64,000 bases of DNA from Pithys albifrons albifrons (GCF_047495875.1 NC_092497.1:75501463-75565462); one strand, 5' to 3'. Positions 49,101 through 62,117 are shown, numbered from the stretch's first letter. Translations and numbers: made by a program. Notes: generated by a model from the letters alone, not told the origin.

Positions 49101-52100
49101 CTGGCTAATGAAACTTGGCTTTGACTCTTCAAAGCTCCTCTCTAGGGTGTTCTGAGGTATATAATATGGCTCTATGCTCTTCAGTCCTTCAAGTCTCCAG
49201 AGGCCCACAGCCTCTTCAAGGAGGCACTCAAACAGAAAAGACTGATGTATCCTGGCTGATATCCATGTCATCCAGAAATGGCCCTTGCGTGGAAAGCTGA
49301 AACACAAGACAAAACTAATCTATTACATTTTCTGCCTACTATCAGGAAAGGCGACTGCATAAACTACCTTTGTATGACAGGTTTGTGCACCACTCCTGCT
49401 GTGTAGTGCCGAATTACGGAAGGGCAGCCAAGGATGTGCCCTTGCTTTTAAGAAAAGAGCCAAGGACTTAAAAAAACACCAACCCTCTGTCACATATTGT
49501 ATTTCAGTTCCATTCCATTGAATTAAATAGTTGCAAGAAGATTTGTATTAATTACAAGTGGTAACACTGCCAACAGCATGCCATTGCCACCTATAGACAG
49601 CAAAGAAAAGCAGACAGAGCAGCTTCACAGAACTTTCTGAAATACTTTGAGGGGCATATAAAAAAACCCACAGAGGCAAGAGATGTAAAGCATCTGGCAT
49701 GTCTTCCCATATTGGAAGTCCTGTTTTGTGTCTTATGAGACTAGGTTTTACCAAGAACTGTTTGTTGAAACGTAATTTTTAAAAATCAAAACACTGTCTA
49801 TTCCACAACACCTTCTTCAGCACATCAGCCAGGACAGACTGCATGCCAGTTTGGAAATGCTTTGGCTGTTCACCTGTTTTAAAAATGACAGCATTAATTT
49901 GCAGTCAAACTACTATTTGAATGCTGTGGATAAAGAAATGCAGGGATAAAGTTTGGACAGCCCTAATTTAACTTTATCAGAAATTCTCCAGCTCTTTCAG
50001 ATGGACACAGTGGAAAAAGTTGGAGATATTTAGGACTCCTGCTGCTAAAGAAGATCTATTTCCCTCCAGTCTGGCTGACCAGTCATAGTGTCTACAATCT
50101 CTCTCTTTGTTTAGATAGCATGTTACTTCATGATTACTTGTCTAAAAAGATAATTAACCTGTACCTGTCACTTAAGTGAAGAGTGGCCAATCTTTTCTGA
50201 AGCAGTGTTCCTGGCCGTATATATTGTTTGAAAAGGTAGCACATCGTCAAGAGCATCTCAGAAAATGCAAATCAAGATACTTAGGTACAGAATGAGGCCA
50301 AAAGTCAAGGTGGTTTCTTTCACTTTATTCAAAAAGGTCATGTTTTCAGAGGTGGCTGCTGATTTTTAAGCACCCATATATACATTAAAGCACCTCTATG
50401 AAAGCACTCTGACAACATTTAACCTAGGAATATCTCAGATTTGAAGTTCCAGGTGTTTAACACTGCTAATAAAATGACTGAAAATTAAAAACCTTCCTCA
50501 GCTGACAGTTATCCGTAGTTAATTGCTTAAATTTTATCCCCCATGTAGAAAACTGGATTTAATTTTTCCATATAGTATAACTCTTGTCTGTTAGCCCAAG
50601 TCCTATTAAAAGATCTCGAAGTCATGATAGGTTCGTAGGGACATTTTCAAAACAGGGAAAGATGCCTTGTTTTTGACAGCATGATACAATTCACAGTCTA
50701 ATTTTATTTAGATTTGAGGATCTCTTAAATAACCAATAGTGAGTAAAGTCTGTGAAACCAAGCTTGAAAGCAATATAATTTTTTTCCTTGTATTTCTGCC
50801 AATAAAAATCAATAAAATCACTAGAAAAGTCTAACAATTCTGAAGTGTTCACCAGAGAGATTAAAGTTACTTCTTAATGTGTTTTTAATACAGACTCACT
50901 ATAATCAGGGAGCACTCTGCCACACAGAGAATGATGGCTTTGACCTTCATGCATTTAATGTATAACATGCTCCTAAAGCCCTCATTTCAGCTGCTACATG
51001 AAAACACATTACCATGAGGGTAAACCATTCACTTAGGCAAATTGCCCAAGGAATTCAAGTCCTGCCAAACAGAAAACTGTCTGGGTCTGCTTTTTCTCTC
51101 ATTGGAGTCAGAGTCCTTCAATGAGAAGAGGAAAAATGGAGAGATCAGACAGAATAAGAAGATTGTCTGAGAACTTGTTTGATCTTTGAAGTGTTCTCTA
51201 GAAGACTTTATGAGATTCAGGTAATCTACAAAGCTTCAGAAACACAGCTGAACATTTTAACAGGTCTTGCAAAAACAAATTTTTGCTGACTATGTAAACT
51301 TGTTAAACTTTTCAGTTTGTAGCAGTTCACTCAGTAGAGTGCAAATTTAGGGGGAGAAAACTCGACAGATTACCTTTAAAGACATACACAATAAAGAGAC
51401 AATGAAAAATACGGTTGTATAATAGAGATGTTTTATAATAGGCATATAACATAGGATATACTGCTTGAGGCCATTGTACGTAAGATACAAAGTATTAAAT
51501 ACTGCACAGACTTTAGGAGGATTTGCCTCTTTGCACACAATGCATTGGCTTCTTTGGTATACTTGTGTAGACACTAAATACCCAGAGTTACAAAATGCAG
51601 GGAGGAATAGAAGTGTTGAGTCAATCTGAATCTTTTGCCCACAGACACAGTGTTTGTTAAGAAGCAAACAAGCAAACAACTAAATCCTCACCTGATTTAT
51701 GAGACTCTCATAGGATGATGCTCTTGTGAAGAACTTGAAGTCTTGAACACGGTGGTCAGTAAGTGGCCAAATGGTTATTAGAGTCTCTGCTCAAGGGTCC
51801 TGGACTGTGAATTATTGTTCTTTATCTGAGCACTAATCCCAGCTGAGCATGTGGGAGCAGTGTTGTTGATTATCTTGAACTACATAAAAAGCATATCTCA
51901 GTTCTCCTAATTAGGAACAAAGATTGTCCTAACCTACTGTTCCAGCATCTGTGGGTCCAGGTTCTACCAACTACTTAAAATCACATGCAGTTTGGTGAGT
52001 CTTGCAGCAGGAAATGCCTGGGATATCACTGGATGGCCAGGCACTCTATCCATGTGTACATGAAGATGGTGTCTACCAACTGGCCATCACACAGCAGGAC

Positions 52101-52558
52101 TGCCTGAAATCCCTGCCTGGAGACTCTAAGAATGATACACAAGACTGCTTGTGATGAGGCTGTGCAGCCCGCCACCTCCCTTGCACTTACCCCATAGGCA
52201 GAGGAGGGCTGGGGAGTTTCAGGAGGAAAAGTTTGCTGTGAATCTGCATTTAATTAAATATATTCAGTTAAGTTGTGTTCCCCTAGCAGATTGCAGTAAT
52301 AGAAATTTCAAAAGAAAATAAATTCATATTTGTCAGCCTTTGCAAATATCGAGGAGAGGGGCTTTCTAATTGACTTTTTGACAGCCAGCTGTGCATTTCA
52401 TTATAACCTCTGTGTTTCTCAGACATATGTCTCCCACAAAGGCTGTTCCTTTACTGCTAAGTACACAGTGTTTATACTCACCTATTGCAGTATCTGTCTC
52501 CAGAATTAAAATAAGATCAGCACTGGCAGGTATGGATTTTCTATCATAGCATCTTGTT
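46193..52558. other. AT-rich noncoding DNA
   Basis: About 6.4 kb in which no repeat family or exon was recognised. The frames present (48999-49307 on -, 51347-51679 on -, 47608-47802 on +) have no domain. A short phrase near 47413 (AGAATCATAG) is like a CR1 tail, but nothing around it fits. Confidence 0.5.
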
Positions 52559-53106
52559 ATAGAATCACAGAATCAGTAAGTTTGGAAGGATCACAGTGGG
52601 TCTCCTGCCAACCTCCTTGCTTAAGAAGGGTCATCTCAGAGCACATTGCACAGGATTGCATCAAGACAGTTCTTGAATATCCCCAGTAAGGGAGACTCCA
52701 CAATCTCTCTGGGCAATCTGTTCCTCTGTTTGGGTCACCCACACATTAAGGAAGATCTTCCTCACGTTCAGGTGGAACTTCCTCTGCTTCAGTTTCTGCC
52801 CATTGCCTCTTGTCCTATTTTTTGGCACCAATAAGAACCTGCACCCATCCTCTTGACACCCTCCCTTCAGATACTTATGGAGACAGATGAGGTCCCCTCT
52901 CAGTTATCTCTTCTTGGGGATGAACAGGCCCATCTCTCCCAGCCTTTCCTCTTCCAAGAGATGCTCCAATCCCCTAATCATCTTTGTTACTCTCTGCTGC
53001 ATTCCCTCCAGGAGCTCTATGTCTTTGTTGTCATGAGAATCCAAGAACTGGACACAGCACTCCAGATCCAGCTGCACAAGGGCCGAGTGGAGCACCAGGA
53101 TCAAAA
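52559..53106 (-). mobile_element. CR1 LINE, 5'-truncated tail
   Basis: Minus-strand CR1 with its 3' end at 52559 (ATAGAATCACAGAATCAG on +). Inward come 'TCTGGGCAATCTGTTCC', 'AAGATCTTCCTCACGTTCAGG', 'TTGCCTCTTGTCCTA', 'AGGTCCCCTCTCAG', 'CTTTCCTC' and 'GCACTCCAGATCCAG'. On the minus strand, 52904-53137 gives 'CVQFLDSHDNKDIELLEGMQ' and 'RVTKMIRGLEHLLEEE', the C-terminal coding end of ORF2. It is another subfamily than the neighbours at 42.8 and 57.5 kb. Confidence 0.93.
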
Positions 53107-54319
53107 CAAAAGACAGTTTTGAAAGGGTTGGCTTCAATTACAAATTGAAAGTCTAGAATGAAGAACTAAAACGGAGAAGCCCATCCATCCAAACTTACTC
53201 AAAAATTATGAACTTCTTTTTGTACAACTTGGCTGGGTCTCAAAAGAATTTGTCAGGTGAAGTCACTCCTGTTACTCTAAAATCTCAGACCTCTGAGCAC
53301 TAAGAAACAAAATATTGTGCAATTCACAGTAAAACAAGAAGGATTGGCAGAACTAAAACATTGCCCATGAACAAAATTTAGGAGTGTGTCCCTCTGTGTG
53401 AGTAACTGCTTCATCCTCAGCCACAATTCCAAACCTTAACAGAGACAGATGACCAGATTTGGAAATACACGTTTGCAGGATCCTGGTAGCTAGCAAACTC
53501 TGTTAAAAATTGCATTTCCTTGTCAGTTCTAAGAAAATTGCAAGGACTGCTACAGCTATCCAGATTACTACCAGATATTTGGCTTTCAGGTTGGTTCTTA
53601 GCTATGAAAATGGAAACAAATGTTCAGCCTCTTGAAGTGTTATTCATATATGAGATTGTTTATGTCTTTCTACTGCAAGGACAAACTACCCTTCAAATGT
53701 TGAACCCTTCATTAAGTGAGCAAAAATGTATTACAGACAAATACAATCTGATAATAAACCCATTTGGAGTGTCACACATTTGACAAGGATGCTTCAAAAG
53801 CACCTATATTTATAATATTGAACACTGTGTCAATAAAGAGGTTTCTACTCAATCCACTGTTTTGATTTCACTTTATGATGATTCCAAGTCTTTACAGTGG
53901 AGGTTGTGTGAGCAGTGGGCAGGAATTCCATGACAAAATTTTATCCCTTATTGATAATGTTAGATTTCATGTGGTGTAGAGGAAAGCAGAGAAAGGAAGT
54001 AAGCGTTACATGACTTCTTCCAGGAGTTTGAACATTTAAATTAACACTTGAGATGCTGTGAGAAAAATCCCTTTTTTGAGTTTTGTGAGATGACAATAAC
54101 CTGTGAAACAAGCAAAATGTAACAGAAGGTTTATTTTCAGTGTGCTGGGTGTCCCAGTCCTTCAGGGTCTGAAAGCACAACACCAGTTTGAAAACTGCAG
54201 CATTTGTAGCTTCTTTGGTTACATAAACTACTCCGTATCCATTAAATCACTATTTTTGCCTTAAAAGTTTACTTCTCTGCCTTGGGGACTATGGAGGGAG
54301 TGTTACCCTTTTTTTTTGA
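53107..54319. other. AT-rich noncoding DNA
   Basis: Short unrecognised frames only (53520-53783 on +, 53941-54183 on -). No repeat family was seen. Confidence 0.5.
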
Positions 54320-54600
54320 CTGGTTATGATGTATCCCCCCAGGCCATGGTGCTGTACCCCACCAGACATGTCCAGGGGCATCTCCCCCAGACATAAAGGT
54401 TACCATATGGTGGGGAGGTTTTTTGTTCAGCTACGTCTTTATTTTTTGTCTTTTCCCCTACTCCTGGCTGCAAAAGTTCCCTGGTGTCAGGACCAGTCAG
54501 GACCATCCACCTTCCAACTCCACACCATGCCTATTTTTAAACTTTTTAAGAAAAAAAACGAAACATTTTTGGTTAAAAATAGCCCCCCTTCCCCTGCCTA
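54320..54600. other. GC-richer patch, possibly an old LTR fragment
   Basis: A sudden rise in C and G with runs such as TATCCCCCCAGG, CATCTCCCCCAGACATAAAGG and ACCATATGGTGGGGAGG, followed by T-rich sequence and then A-rich and C-rich runs. The layout recalls a decayed retroviral LTR, but no TG...CA ends or target duplication could be found. It remains unclassified. Confidence 0.22.
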
Positions 54601-57197
54601 TCTGTTCAGTTAATTTGCTTGGCATAAAACTGTGTTATGTATTTCTCATAATTCAGTCTCTGCCTAACACACTGATCCAAACTAACCGGGAGGATGCTAA
54701 GCAGAGGGTCAACAGTTTTGGAGTGGGAGAGGCCCCTGAAGCCCTGAATGGCAAAGCTCTTGTGGGGAAGAATTGGAGGACATGAGAATGTGTCCTTTGA
54801 GCCAGCCCCATGGGCAGGATTGGATAACAACTGAGTGCCATTGCCAAAAATACAAGGAATAAAACAAGATACAAGTGGACAAGAAAGAGGGAAAGCAAAT
54901 GGCTACAGAATGAACAATTTATTTCTTTGCAGATCCATTTCAAAACCTTTTCTTTGCTGAAAAGCCTTACCCTGAACTCTTCACTTATTTATGGCATCTA
55001 TTTAAACAACCTTAACAGAAGGTCAAGAACACATCAGATTGCTGTGGGCCTTTTGTTTTCAGTTTGGTGTCTCATTACCCTCAAAGATCACTCACCTAAA
55101 GCCTACACAACAGCAGAGCTGAAAAGAGGAAGAGGTGGAAGGGGAAACAGGAAAATTGGTAAAGAATCAAGATTTTCATGATACCACAAAAATTCACACA
55201 TAGTGCTCTACAAAGATCCCCACTGCGGCTTAAAGTCGGCAAAAGGAGCAGATCTTTTACAAACCACAACCTGTGGCATGTACCTTGCATTTTGCCCGTT
55301 TTTTTTTTGCACAACTGCAGTAGTACCTGACTGGTTGTTAATGAACCAGAGTTGACCCCTGACACTAGTCCTACACTCTACTCTTTCCTCTTACCCTCCC
55401 AGGACAGGACTCATGATTTACTCTGAGGCAGCTACTAGCAAGTGTATTTCAAGAATTTACTACTCACAAAGGCAAAATGTATTAAAACATTATTTTGAAC
55501 AGTTTTTGTTATGTTTATTAAAAGATAACAGTTGCTCTCTGAATACTCAAGTCAACAAAAACAATTGCATTTGACTTCTGCTTTGAATAAGTAGATGTAC
55601 TAATAGTACAAATTATTTAAGAGGAATAACAAAATTAGTTATAATATAGTCAGGAAAGTTTGTAAATGCCTATAGCTCTTCAATGTAATTCTTCAGCAGC
55701 TGAAGCCTTTCTGACTCCAGCAACGTACTTAACACTACTTACTTTTAAGAGCATGTTCTACTTCAATCTGATTTTGGTGGGATTGCTGTGTTTAGGGTGA
55801 GGCTTGTACTGAACTGCTGCAATAAATCAGGTCCCAAAGAGGAGATCATTTCACTGTGCATTTGCAAAAGAAGGCGGCCTTTCTCCATCTAAATTACTTC
55901 TTTGCCCACGTCTTTTTTCACTAAAGTCTTCTTGGTATTGGCTAAAGTATTTTATAAAAATATTGCCCTTATTTACAAAAATGTCTGCCAAACTTTCTGT
56001 AACATCACAAGTCTACTTTCAGATGTCTTACTATAGCACTATGACACTCACTTTCAACTGGAATTACTCAAATCTAATACCTAAAGGTGTATATTTCCAC
56101 TTAAATAAGATTTTCAGCTTTACTGAGAAAAAAGAATTTCTCCAACAGAAAACTCAGACACGTACACAAGTCTGAAAATAATGTTGTTATTTAAGTCCTC
56201 AGATACAATCTTATTTAGTATTTGCTTTAGACACATTTGCTCTGAAATCTCCAATAGCTGAATTTCAGTTTTCTATGATGCTCTCTTATCTGAACAAGGG
56301 TGTTAGCCCCAGATGCCAATACAGTCTTCTCAGAATTGTCCTGATTACCATAGTTTCTCAAATATCAGTCCAGTGAAACAATTTAAATATGCTGTTAAAA
56401 CAATGAAAGTTCCATGTTGCACAGTGTTTTGTAAGAGTTATAAATCAATAAAACTTTAAGTGTATGAGTAATCATAATAATTAGAACTATTTGCATTTTT
56501 CATAGTGGTACTGTAACATACAATTGAGTGACACCAATGTCCTTCTATACTGACTTTGACATATTTGCATAAACATCCTTCCTTTAGATGTAGTACATCT
56601 TAGTGTTTGTACTCTGAGTCATGAAGGGGTTTTGAAAGGTTTTATAATTCCATAGCTTTCTCCACCTTCCTTGTCTGATACAGAGTTTCACCTAGTGTGT
56701 TTACAAAATGTGAAATATTTTGCCCATTGCAGCAATTTAGCCAGATTTTCTACAACAAAATACCCAGAAAAAAAATTAGTTTACAATAGACTATAAAAGT
56801 GTGTTGATTCATTTTAGGTAAATCTGTTATTTGTTTCCATTTTGTAACAGTATTGAAAACATGAAGAACAGATGTCAGTTTTACTTCAGAATAGGAAGTG
56901 AAGACAGCCAGTCCACAAATATAATTCATGCCACAGATGTGGGACACTTGTCTGTTTACTGTAGGCACAGCTCGGGTCATCCCCATAAAGTTCAAATGAC
57001 AAGGCAATAAAACATTTCCTTACAAAAAAGCTAAAGGATTAGAAGCTACATAAAATACAGGATGCCCTGGGAAGATTGTAGGAGATTCCAGTCTTAGTAT
57101 TATGCACAGAGATAGTGATGGCTGTGAGTTCACTCAGGATGTGTAGTCTGTGCATACAGAAGACTAAACTGGTACAAATCCTAGAGTGTATACATGT
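54601..57197. other. AT-rich noncoding DNA
   Basis: Frames at 54606-54830 and 54653-54943 on - overlap in different phases and are unrecognised. Other frames are short. No repeat family was seen. Confidence 0.5.
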
Positions 57198-57216
57198 ACA
57201 TATATATATTTATATA
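57198..57216. repeat. (TA)n short repeat
   Basis: An ACATATATATATTTATATAA run, with ATACATGTACAT words just before it. Confidence 0.8.
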
Positions 57217-57249
57217 AGGATGCATACATCAGTCAGTGAGGTGAGTGGC

Positions 57250-57296
57250 TACAACAGTGATAGCAGCAACAGCAGCAACAACAGTGACAGCCACAG
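57250..57296. repeat. CAR-type triplet repeat, imperfect
   Basis: AGCAACAGCAGCAACAACAG-like units mixed with GTGA. In one + frame (57115-57306) it reads as a Ser/Asn run, which is a product of the repeat and not evidence for a gene. Confidence 0.7.
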
Positions 57297-57489
57297 TAAG
57301 TTCTGAGGACTGAGTAGTATAACATGGTGGGCAGGGGGTTCCACAGTCAGCAAAACATGAGCAAGAGCTGATAGACTCTCCAGGAATTAGCTGCAAGCAA
57401 CATTTTATGAAAAGCAATTTGTTTCCATTTAACTTTACTTCATCTTGCAAAAGAAATCTGTTGAAATCAAATGATCTGTCTTCGAGCTG

Positions 57490-58017
57490 AAATCACGGAA
57501 CCAGAGAACCATAGAACAGTTTGGAATGGAAGGGAGGTTAAAGATCATCAAGTGCTGATTTCCCCTACCATGGGCATGGACGTGTCCCACTAGAACAGGT
57601 TGCTCAGAGCCCCATTCAGCCTAGCCTTGAACACCTTCAGGGATGGCACACCCACAACTTTTCTGGACAATCTGTTCCTGTGCCTCACCACTCTCACAGT
57701 AAAGAATTTCTTCCTAATTTCTAATTTAAACCTACTCTCTTTTCAGTTTAAAGTGATTCCTACCTGTCCTATCACTACATGCCCTTGTGAAAAGTCTCTC
57801 TCCAGCTTTCTTTTAAGCCTTCTTTAGTCATTAGAAGGCTGCTCAAGGATCATCTCAGAGCCTTCTCTGGGCTTCTTCAACCTGTCTTCATAGGAGAGTT
57901 GCTCCAGCCCCCTGATCATCTTTGTGACTCTCCTTTGGACTCGCTTCAGCAAGTCCACAACCTTATGTTGCTGGCCTTTGAGCTGGACACAATATTCTAG
58001 GGGGTTCTCACAAGAGC
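57490..58017 (-). mobile_element. CR1 LINE, 5'-truncated tail
   Basis: Minus-strand CR1. On + it runs from 'AATCACGGAACCAGAGAACC' through 'AGGTTGCTCAGAGCCCC', 'CACCTTCAGGGATGGCAC', 'CTGTTCCTGTGCCTCACC', 'AATTTCTTCCTAATTTC' and 'AGTTGCTCCAGCCCCCTGA' to 'ATATTCTAGGGGG'. This is the 3' UTR and C-terminal coding end, of a subfamily close to the copy at 37.4 kb. Confidence 0.93.
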
Positions 58018-60714
58018 AAAGTAGAAAAAGGAAAAAGTAGTAAAATAAGAAAACTCAAGAAATTGCCCCAATTGAGGTATCATAGTCTTTGTAATTTAAT
58101 AGTCAAGCTCTGACAATTTACCTGTATTTTGTTAATTAAATAAATAAGACAATTCTTACAATAAAGGCATACACAGAATAAAGGCCATTGCAGCAGTTTT
58201 CCCATATGCTGGTTTGGCAGAGGCATTAAAATACAATTTAACTAGTTCAGAATGCACTGCTCTGAAAAGTGCAACTTTAACTCTTGTTAAACTCTTTAAC
58301 TTGAACTCTTCTCTGCAGCAATATATGGATAAAAATATAACAAATGAGGACACTGGATCTAGTCTCCATCATAAGGATGACGAGCTAAACTGAAGGCACT
58401 GTGATCCAGAAATCAGTGGTTAAATATTTTGGTAAGGTTCCAAACTGTCTTTTGAAAAGTTTGTTTTTTGCTTCTGTTGAGCAAGAATTATGATGTGGTA
58501 GGGAGTGTTCCTCTGTCTACCCTTCCTCTGTGCAGGGCCAGAGACAGGTACCCTGGGTTTGGGAAGAAGTATGGTCATAAGAAAGTCTTCATTCCCAGAC
58601 TTGTCCTAACTGCTCCCTCCAATCCCTGCATTCAGAGCCTCTGGTGCATCTTTAATTAAACATTGCTGACTAAAGACTGAAAATTTAATTTAGAAAAGCA
58701 ATAGCTGGAGGCAAAGAACAAGCAGATGAACCTAGACACCTGATTTGGGTTCTCATTTGAATTTTCTAGGACAAGAGTTGAGAGACAAGGGGAACACATC
58801 TGCCTTCTGCACAAGCAGAGGCTCAAGTTTAGCACTGTCTGAGGATCCTGGCTGAAATGCAAATTCCCACACAGATTTTGTTAATTTAGTCATGTTCATT
58901 TAAGGTAAGGAAAGAAAAAAAAAGAAAGGGTTTAAGTGAAACACAGTCCAAGGGCTTACATAAATGATACTTGCTCCAAAGCCAGGCTGTAGACCTGCCA
59001 TGAACTGCTTTCATTGGGAAAAAAAATGTGCAGACAACAGATGTATTTTCTGCTGTGTGTCCTATCTTTCTCAAGACTGGTGCTAACACATATCACTTCA
59101 CTGGCACTAAAACACAGATCTCCCATAAAGTTTTTTACAGGGACTACCAGAACATAACAGGTTTTTAAAAGTGTGAGAGCATCACATCTGTCTAAAGTCC
59201 TAGCAGGAGTCAGATATGTAGGTTTACTCCAGAATCATAGGAGCTGCTATGCCTTTAGGGCAACACCTCCCTAAAAGCAGCACAAGACTTTACTGACAAA
59301 CATGAGGGCTGAAATTTTGCCTGGAAAAGGATATGCCCTAAAGAGCAGCTTGCCCCAACATGGTAGATTGTTGGACTTAGGAGTAACATTACATCTTTAC
59401 TGACATAATGGGTGACTTTCTCAAGCTTTGCGACAAGATTAATTCAGGGTGCCATTTTTATCTGTATAAATTATTGTATTTTCTAGATGGAATATGTCCC
59501 TTTTTGCTGAGGTTTCCCACTCACAGGCAATCCAACAACTTTATCTGACAAATACATTTTTAAAAGAAATTGTTTTTATTTCAAAACAGAAAGTTATACC
59601 TTTCTCAAAAACAAATGACTAGTGTTCCCAGTTGGTTTCTTCATGAGGTTCCTCAAGAGGTTAGTCTAAAAAACTGGCTTTCCCAGAGACACATGAGAAA
59701 ATGGTACTTTCATTTCATTCAGGATTACTTAATGTGGGGTGACACCCAAGCAAGTGAGCTGAGATCACATAAGACCTCACAGTCTGGACAGACAGGCAGA
59801 GAGGGAAGCAACAGACCACACAAAAAAAAAAAAATTAATGGGGTTACTGTGCACATAATGCATGATCTTCTCACCTGAATGTCAAACATCCGGCTTTTTT
59901 TCCCTCACTATTGATGCTTCCACTTGGTATCTACAGTTGTTTTATATATAAGGTATTTTATCTCCTCATGCCTTTATGTATGTCTCTGTCCATGTACCTA
60001 TACATACATAGGTACAGATATAGACAAAACCTGTATACATAGTGCCTACATGATCCTCTGTGCTGTCTCATTACTTCAGAGAAAATTCCTCTACTGATAC
60101 CAGTTGGCATACATTTCTTATTGTCTGCTATTTCCAGATTCAAGTATATTTAAAGATGAACAGTACAAATTAAGGTAATGGAAGTAAACAAATTCACTGC
60201 ATTTTCTGGAGAGGAAGAGAAGTTACAAAAAAGTTGCTGGTCAAACGCCATATCATGACACCTACAATATGGTACTTATATATTTGTTAAATCTTACAGA
60301 AAAAATGGCACTTCATTATTTGACAAACATTACCTATGATATAAAAATCTATTTAAACACTATAGGACTGCAGTGATTATCAAAGCATTTTAATCCTTTT
60401 TTTAATAAAAAAATTTGGGCCTTATGAAATGTATAAGTGAAAAAACTCACTGGATAAAATAGTGATTTTGTTGAAGTCAGCAGCAAAACTTCCATCCAAT
60501 TTCAGATTTTAGTAAATTAAACAGGCAGAAGAGACTTAAATAGCTTACATATCTTTCTATCGCATTGTAGTTTACAGAGGTGTGTATATAGAAATTTCCA
60601 AGCACAGGGAGTATAACTTACAGAAAGATTATCTTCAGGTAAAAGAAGACATGTCCATCTTTAATAAACCAATAAGTGAAATTTCTACTCAACCAGAAAA
60701 GGAATAGAAGCAGA
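58018..60714. other. AT-rich noncoding DNA
   Basis: Frames up to 102 codons (59570-59878 on +) are unrecognised. A poly(A) run at about 59821-59834 interrupts that frame's end. No repeat family was seen before the CR1 5' UTR begins. Confidence 0.5.
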
Positions 60715-60827
60715 GTCTGGAGTGCGGTGAACAGGAGTGGGCAACCAGGGGCATGGCACGGCAGTTTGCACAGCAGTTCGCACAGGCAGGGAGAACAGGC
60801 AGGGCATAAGCCTAGGTATTTTTGTGA

Positions 60828-60857
60828 CTTTTTTCTTTTCTCTTTTTTTTTTTTTTT
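60828..60857 (+). promoter_or_regulatory. CR1 5' UTR pyrimidine tract
   Basis: A TTTTTTCTTTTCTCTTTTTT-type run followed by ACCTTTCCCCACAG, a typical part of the CR1 5' UTR just before ORF1. It resembles a splice acceptor, but the family context explains it. Confidence 0.6.
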
Positions 60858-60883
60858 ACCTTTCCCCACAGCTCAAGGCAGTC

Positions 60884-61641
60884 ATGCCTCCCAAAAAAAT
60901 GAAAGCTGTTGCTCCTGTTACCAGTAAAGGGGTGTCAACACAGACAGAATCCTCTAAAAAGGATGCAGCCACTCAGGCCTCTGGCTGCATAGACTGTTTG
61001 AGCCTGGAACTGCTACCAGAGGACAGTGTGAGAAGCACCTGCATATGATGTGAGCAGGTGAACGATTTGCTGTGTCTGGTGGCAGAGCTAAAGGAAGAGG
61101 TGGATAGGCTCAGAAACATAAGGGAGAGTGAAAGGGAAATTGACTGGTGGAGTCACATCCGTTCGACTCCTAAGGAAGCCCAGCAGGAGGCGGTGAAGCC
61201 CAATCCCTCCTGCCATCAGGCAGACAGAAGGGACCATATGGATGGGGAGGAATGGAAACAGGTGCCTGGTCATAGAGGCAAAAACACCCCCTCTCGACCC
61301 CTTTCACCTGCCAGGGTGCCCTTAAAAAACAGATTTATGGCCCTGGACTCACAAAGTCTGATGGAGGACAGTCAGGAGGAAGATCTGTCTACAAGGTCTT
61401 CTGGTTACCCCCAGTCTACTGGATGGGTTACAACTACAGATAAGAGGAAAAAGAGAAGGGTTGTTGTAACTGGTGACTCCCTTTTGAGGGGAACTGAGGG
61501 CCCTATATGTCGGCCAGACCCATCCCGCAGGGAGGTTTGCTGCCTTTCTGAGGCCGGGGTGAGGGATATTACCAAAAGACTTCCTGAGCTTATCCAACCC
61601 TCAGACAATTACCCGCTGTTGGTTGTCCAGGTTGGAAGTCA
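60884..61641 (+). pseudogene. CR1 ORF1, first part (Cys pairs, coiled region, start of esterase domain)
   Basis: ORF1 of CR1 is an RNA-binding, particle-forming protein. In this family it has a PHD-like zinc-binding region followed by an SGNH/GDSL-type esterase domain. The ATG at 60884 sits after CAGTC and opens 'MPPKKMKAVAPV'. Cys pairs occur in GCIDC (about residue 34) and in the C-I-stop-C stretch (about residues 53-56). Between these two pairs an Arg codon has become TGA at 61046-61048. A charged helical stretch 'LVAELKEEVDRLRNIRES' follows. The esterase motif VVVTGDSLLRG, with the GDS serine, lies near 61460-61490, and 'PLLVVQVGS' near 61615. The frame is then cut by LTR A. Apart from the stop, this frame is open for about 250 codons. 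Confidence 0.88.
61635..61641. repeat. Probable target-site duplication of LTR A, left copy
   Basis: GAAGTCA, compared with GAAGTGA at 62188-62194. One base differs, and the 5-base core GAAGT is exact. Removing the insert plus one copy (553 bases) restores the ORF1 frame and the expected residues. Confidence 0.6.
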
Positions 61642-62043
61642 TGCCGAAAGGGTTTTTCTAATTTTTCAATTTTTATATTTTGTAGAGTTTAGGAACACAG
61701 TAGATGTAATGCTGTAGATTTTAGTGAATTAATATTTAGCAGCTTGTAGCATAAAGTCCTTCTATCTCTACCCCTGCTCCAGGACAGGCAGCGAAGATCT
61801 GCCAGCTATTTAGTCTCTTCCTCAAGGTACCAGATTAAAGCATATCAGAAGAGAACATAAACATGGAGCAGTGTGACCCAAAGCCCTGGAGAGCGTCCAA
61901 GAGACCTTTGTGTGCTGAAGGAGAGGAGGTGGATGAAGACAGAGGGTTCCAACGACCCCAGCCCCAATTCAACAGGGGCGGGAACTGGGAGAGGACAGAG
62001 GTGGAACTGGACATGTGGACAGTAGTGATTGGATAGGTTATAT

Positions 62044-62050
62044 TATAAAA
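62044..62050 (+). promoter_or_regulatory. LTR A TATA box
   Basis: TATAAAA, 62 bases before the ATTAAA signal, in the expected U3 position of LTR A. Confidence 0.6.
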
Positions 62051-62111
62051 GCTATAGAACTTAGAGCTTGCGCGCGCGCGTCGATGTATTCCTGGATGAG
62101 CGGGGTTGCTC

Positions 62112-62117
62112 ATTAAA
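62112..62117 (+). terminator. LTR A poly(A) signal
   Basis: ATTAAA, about 70 bases before the end of LTR A. Confidence 0.55.

Noticed and set aside
52853..53122. An 89-codon + strand frame resembling a soluble protein
   Set aside because: It is antisense to the C-terminal coding end of a minus-strand CR1.
57250..57306. A Ser/Asn-rich peptide from a triplet repeat
   Set aside because: It is a translated simple repeat with no other sign of coding.
60828..60872. A strong pyrimidine tract and CAG, like a splice acceptor
   Set aside because: It is a regular part of the CR1 5' UTR just before ORF1.
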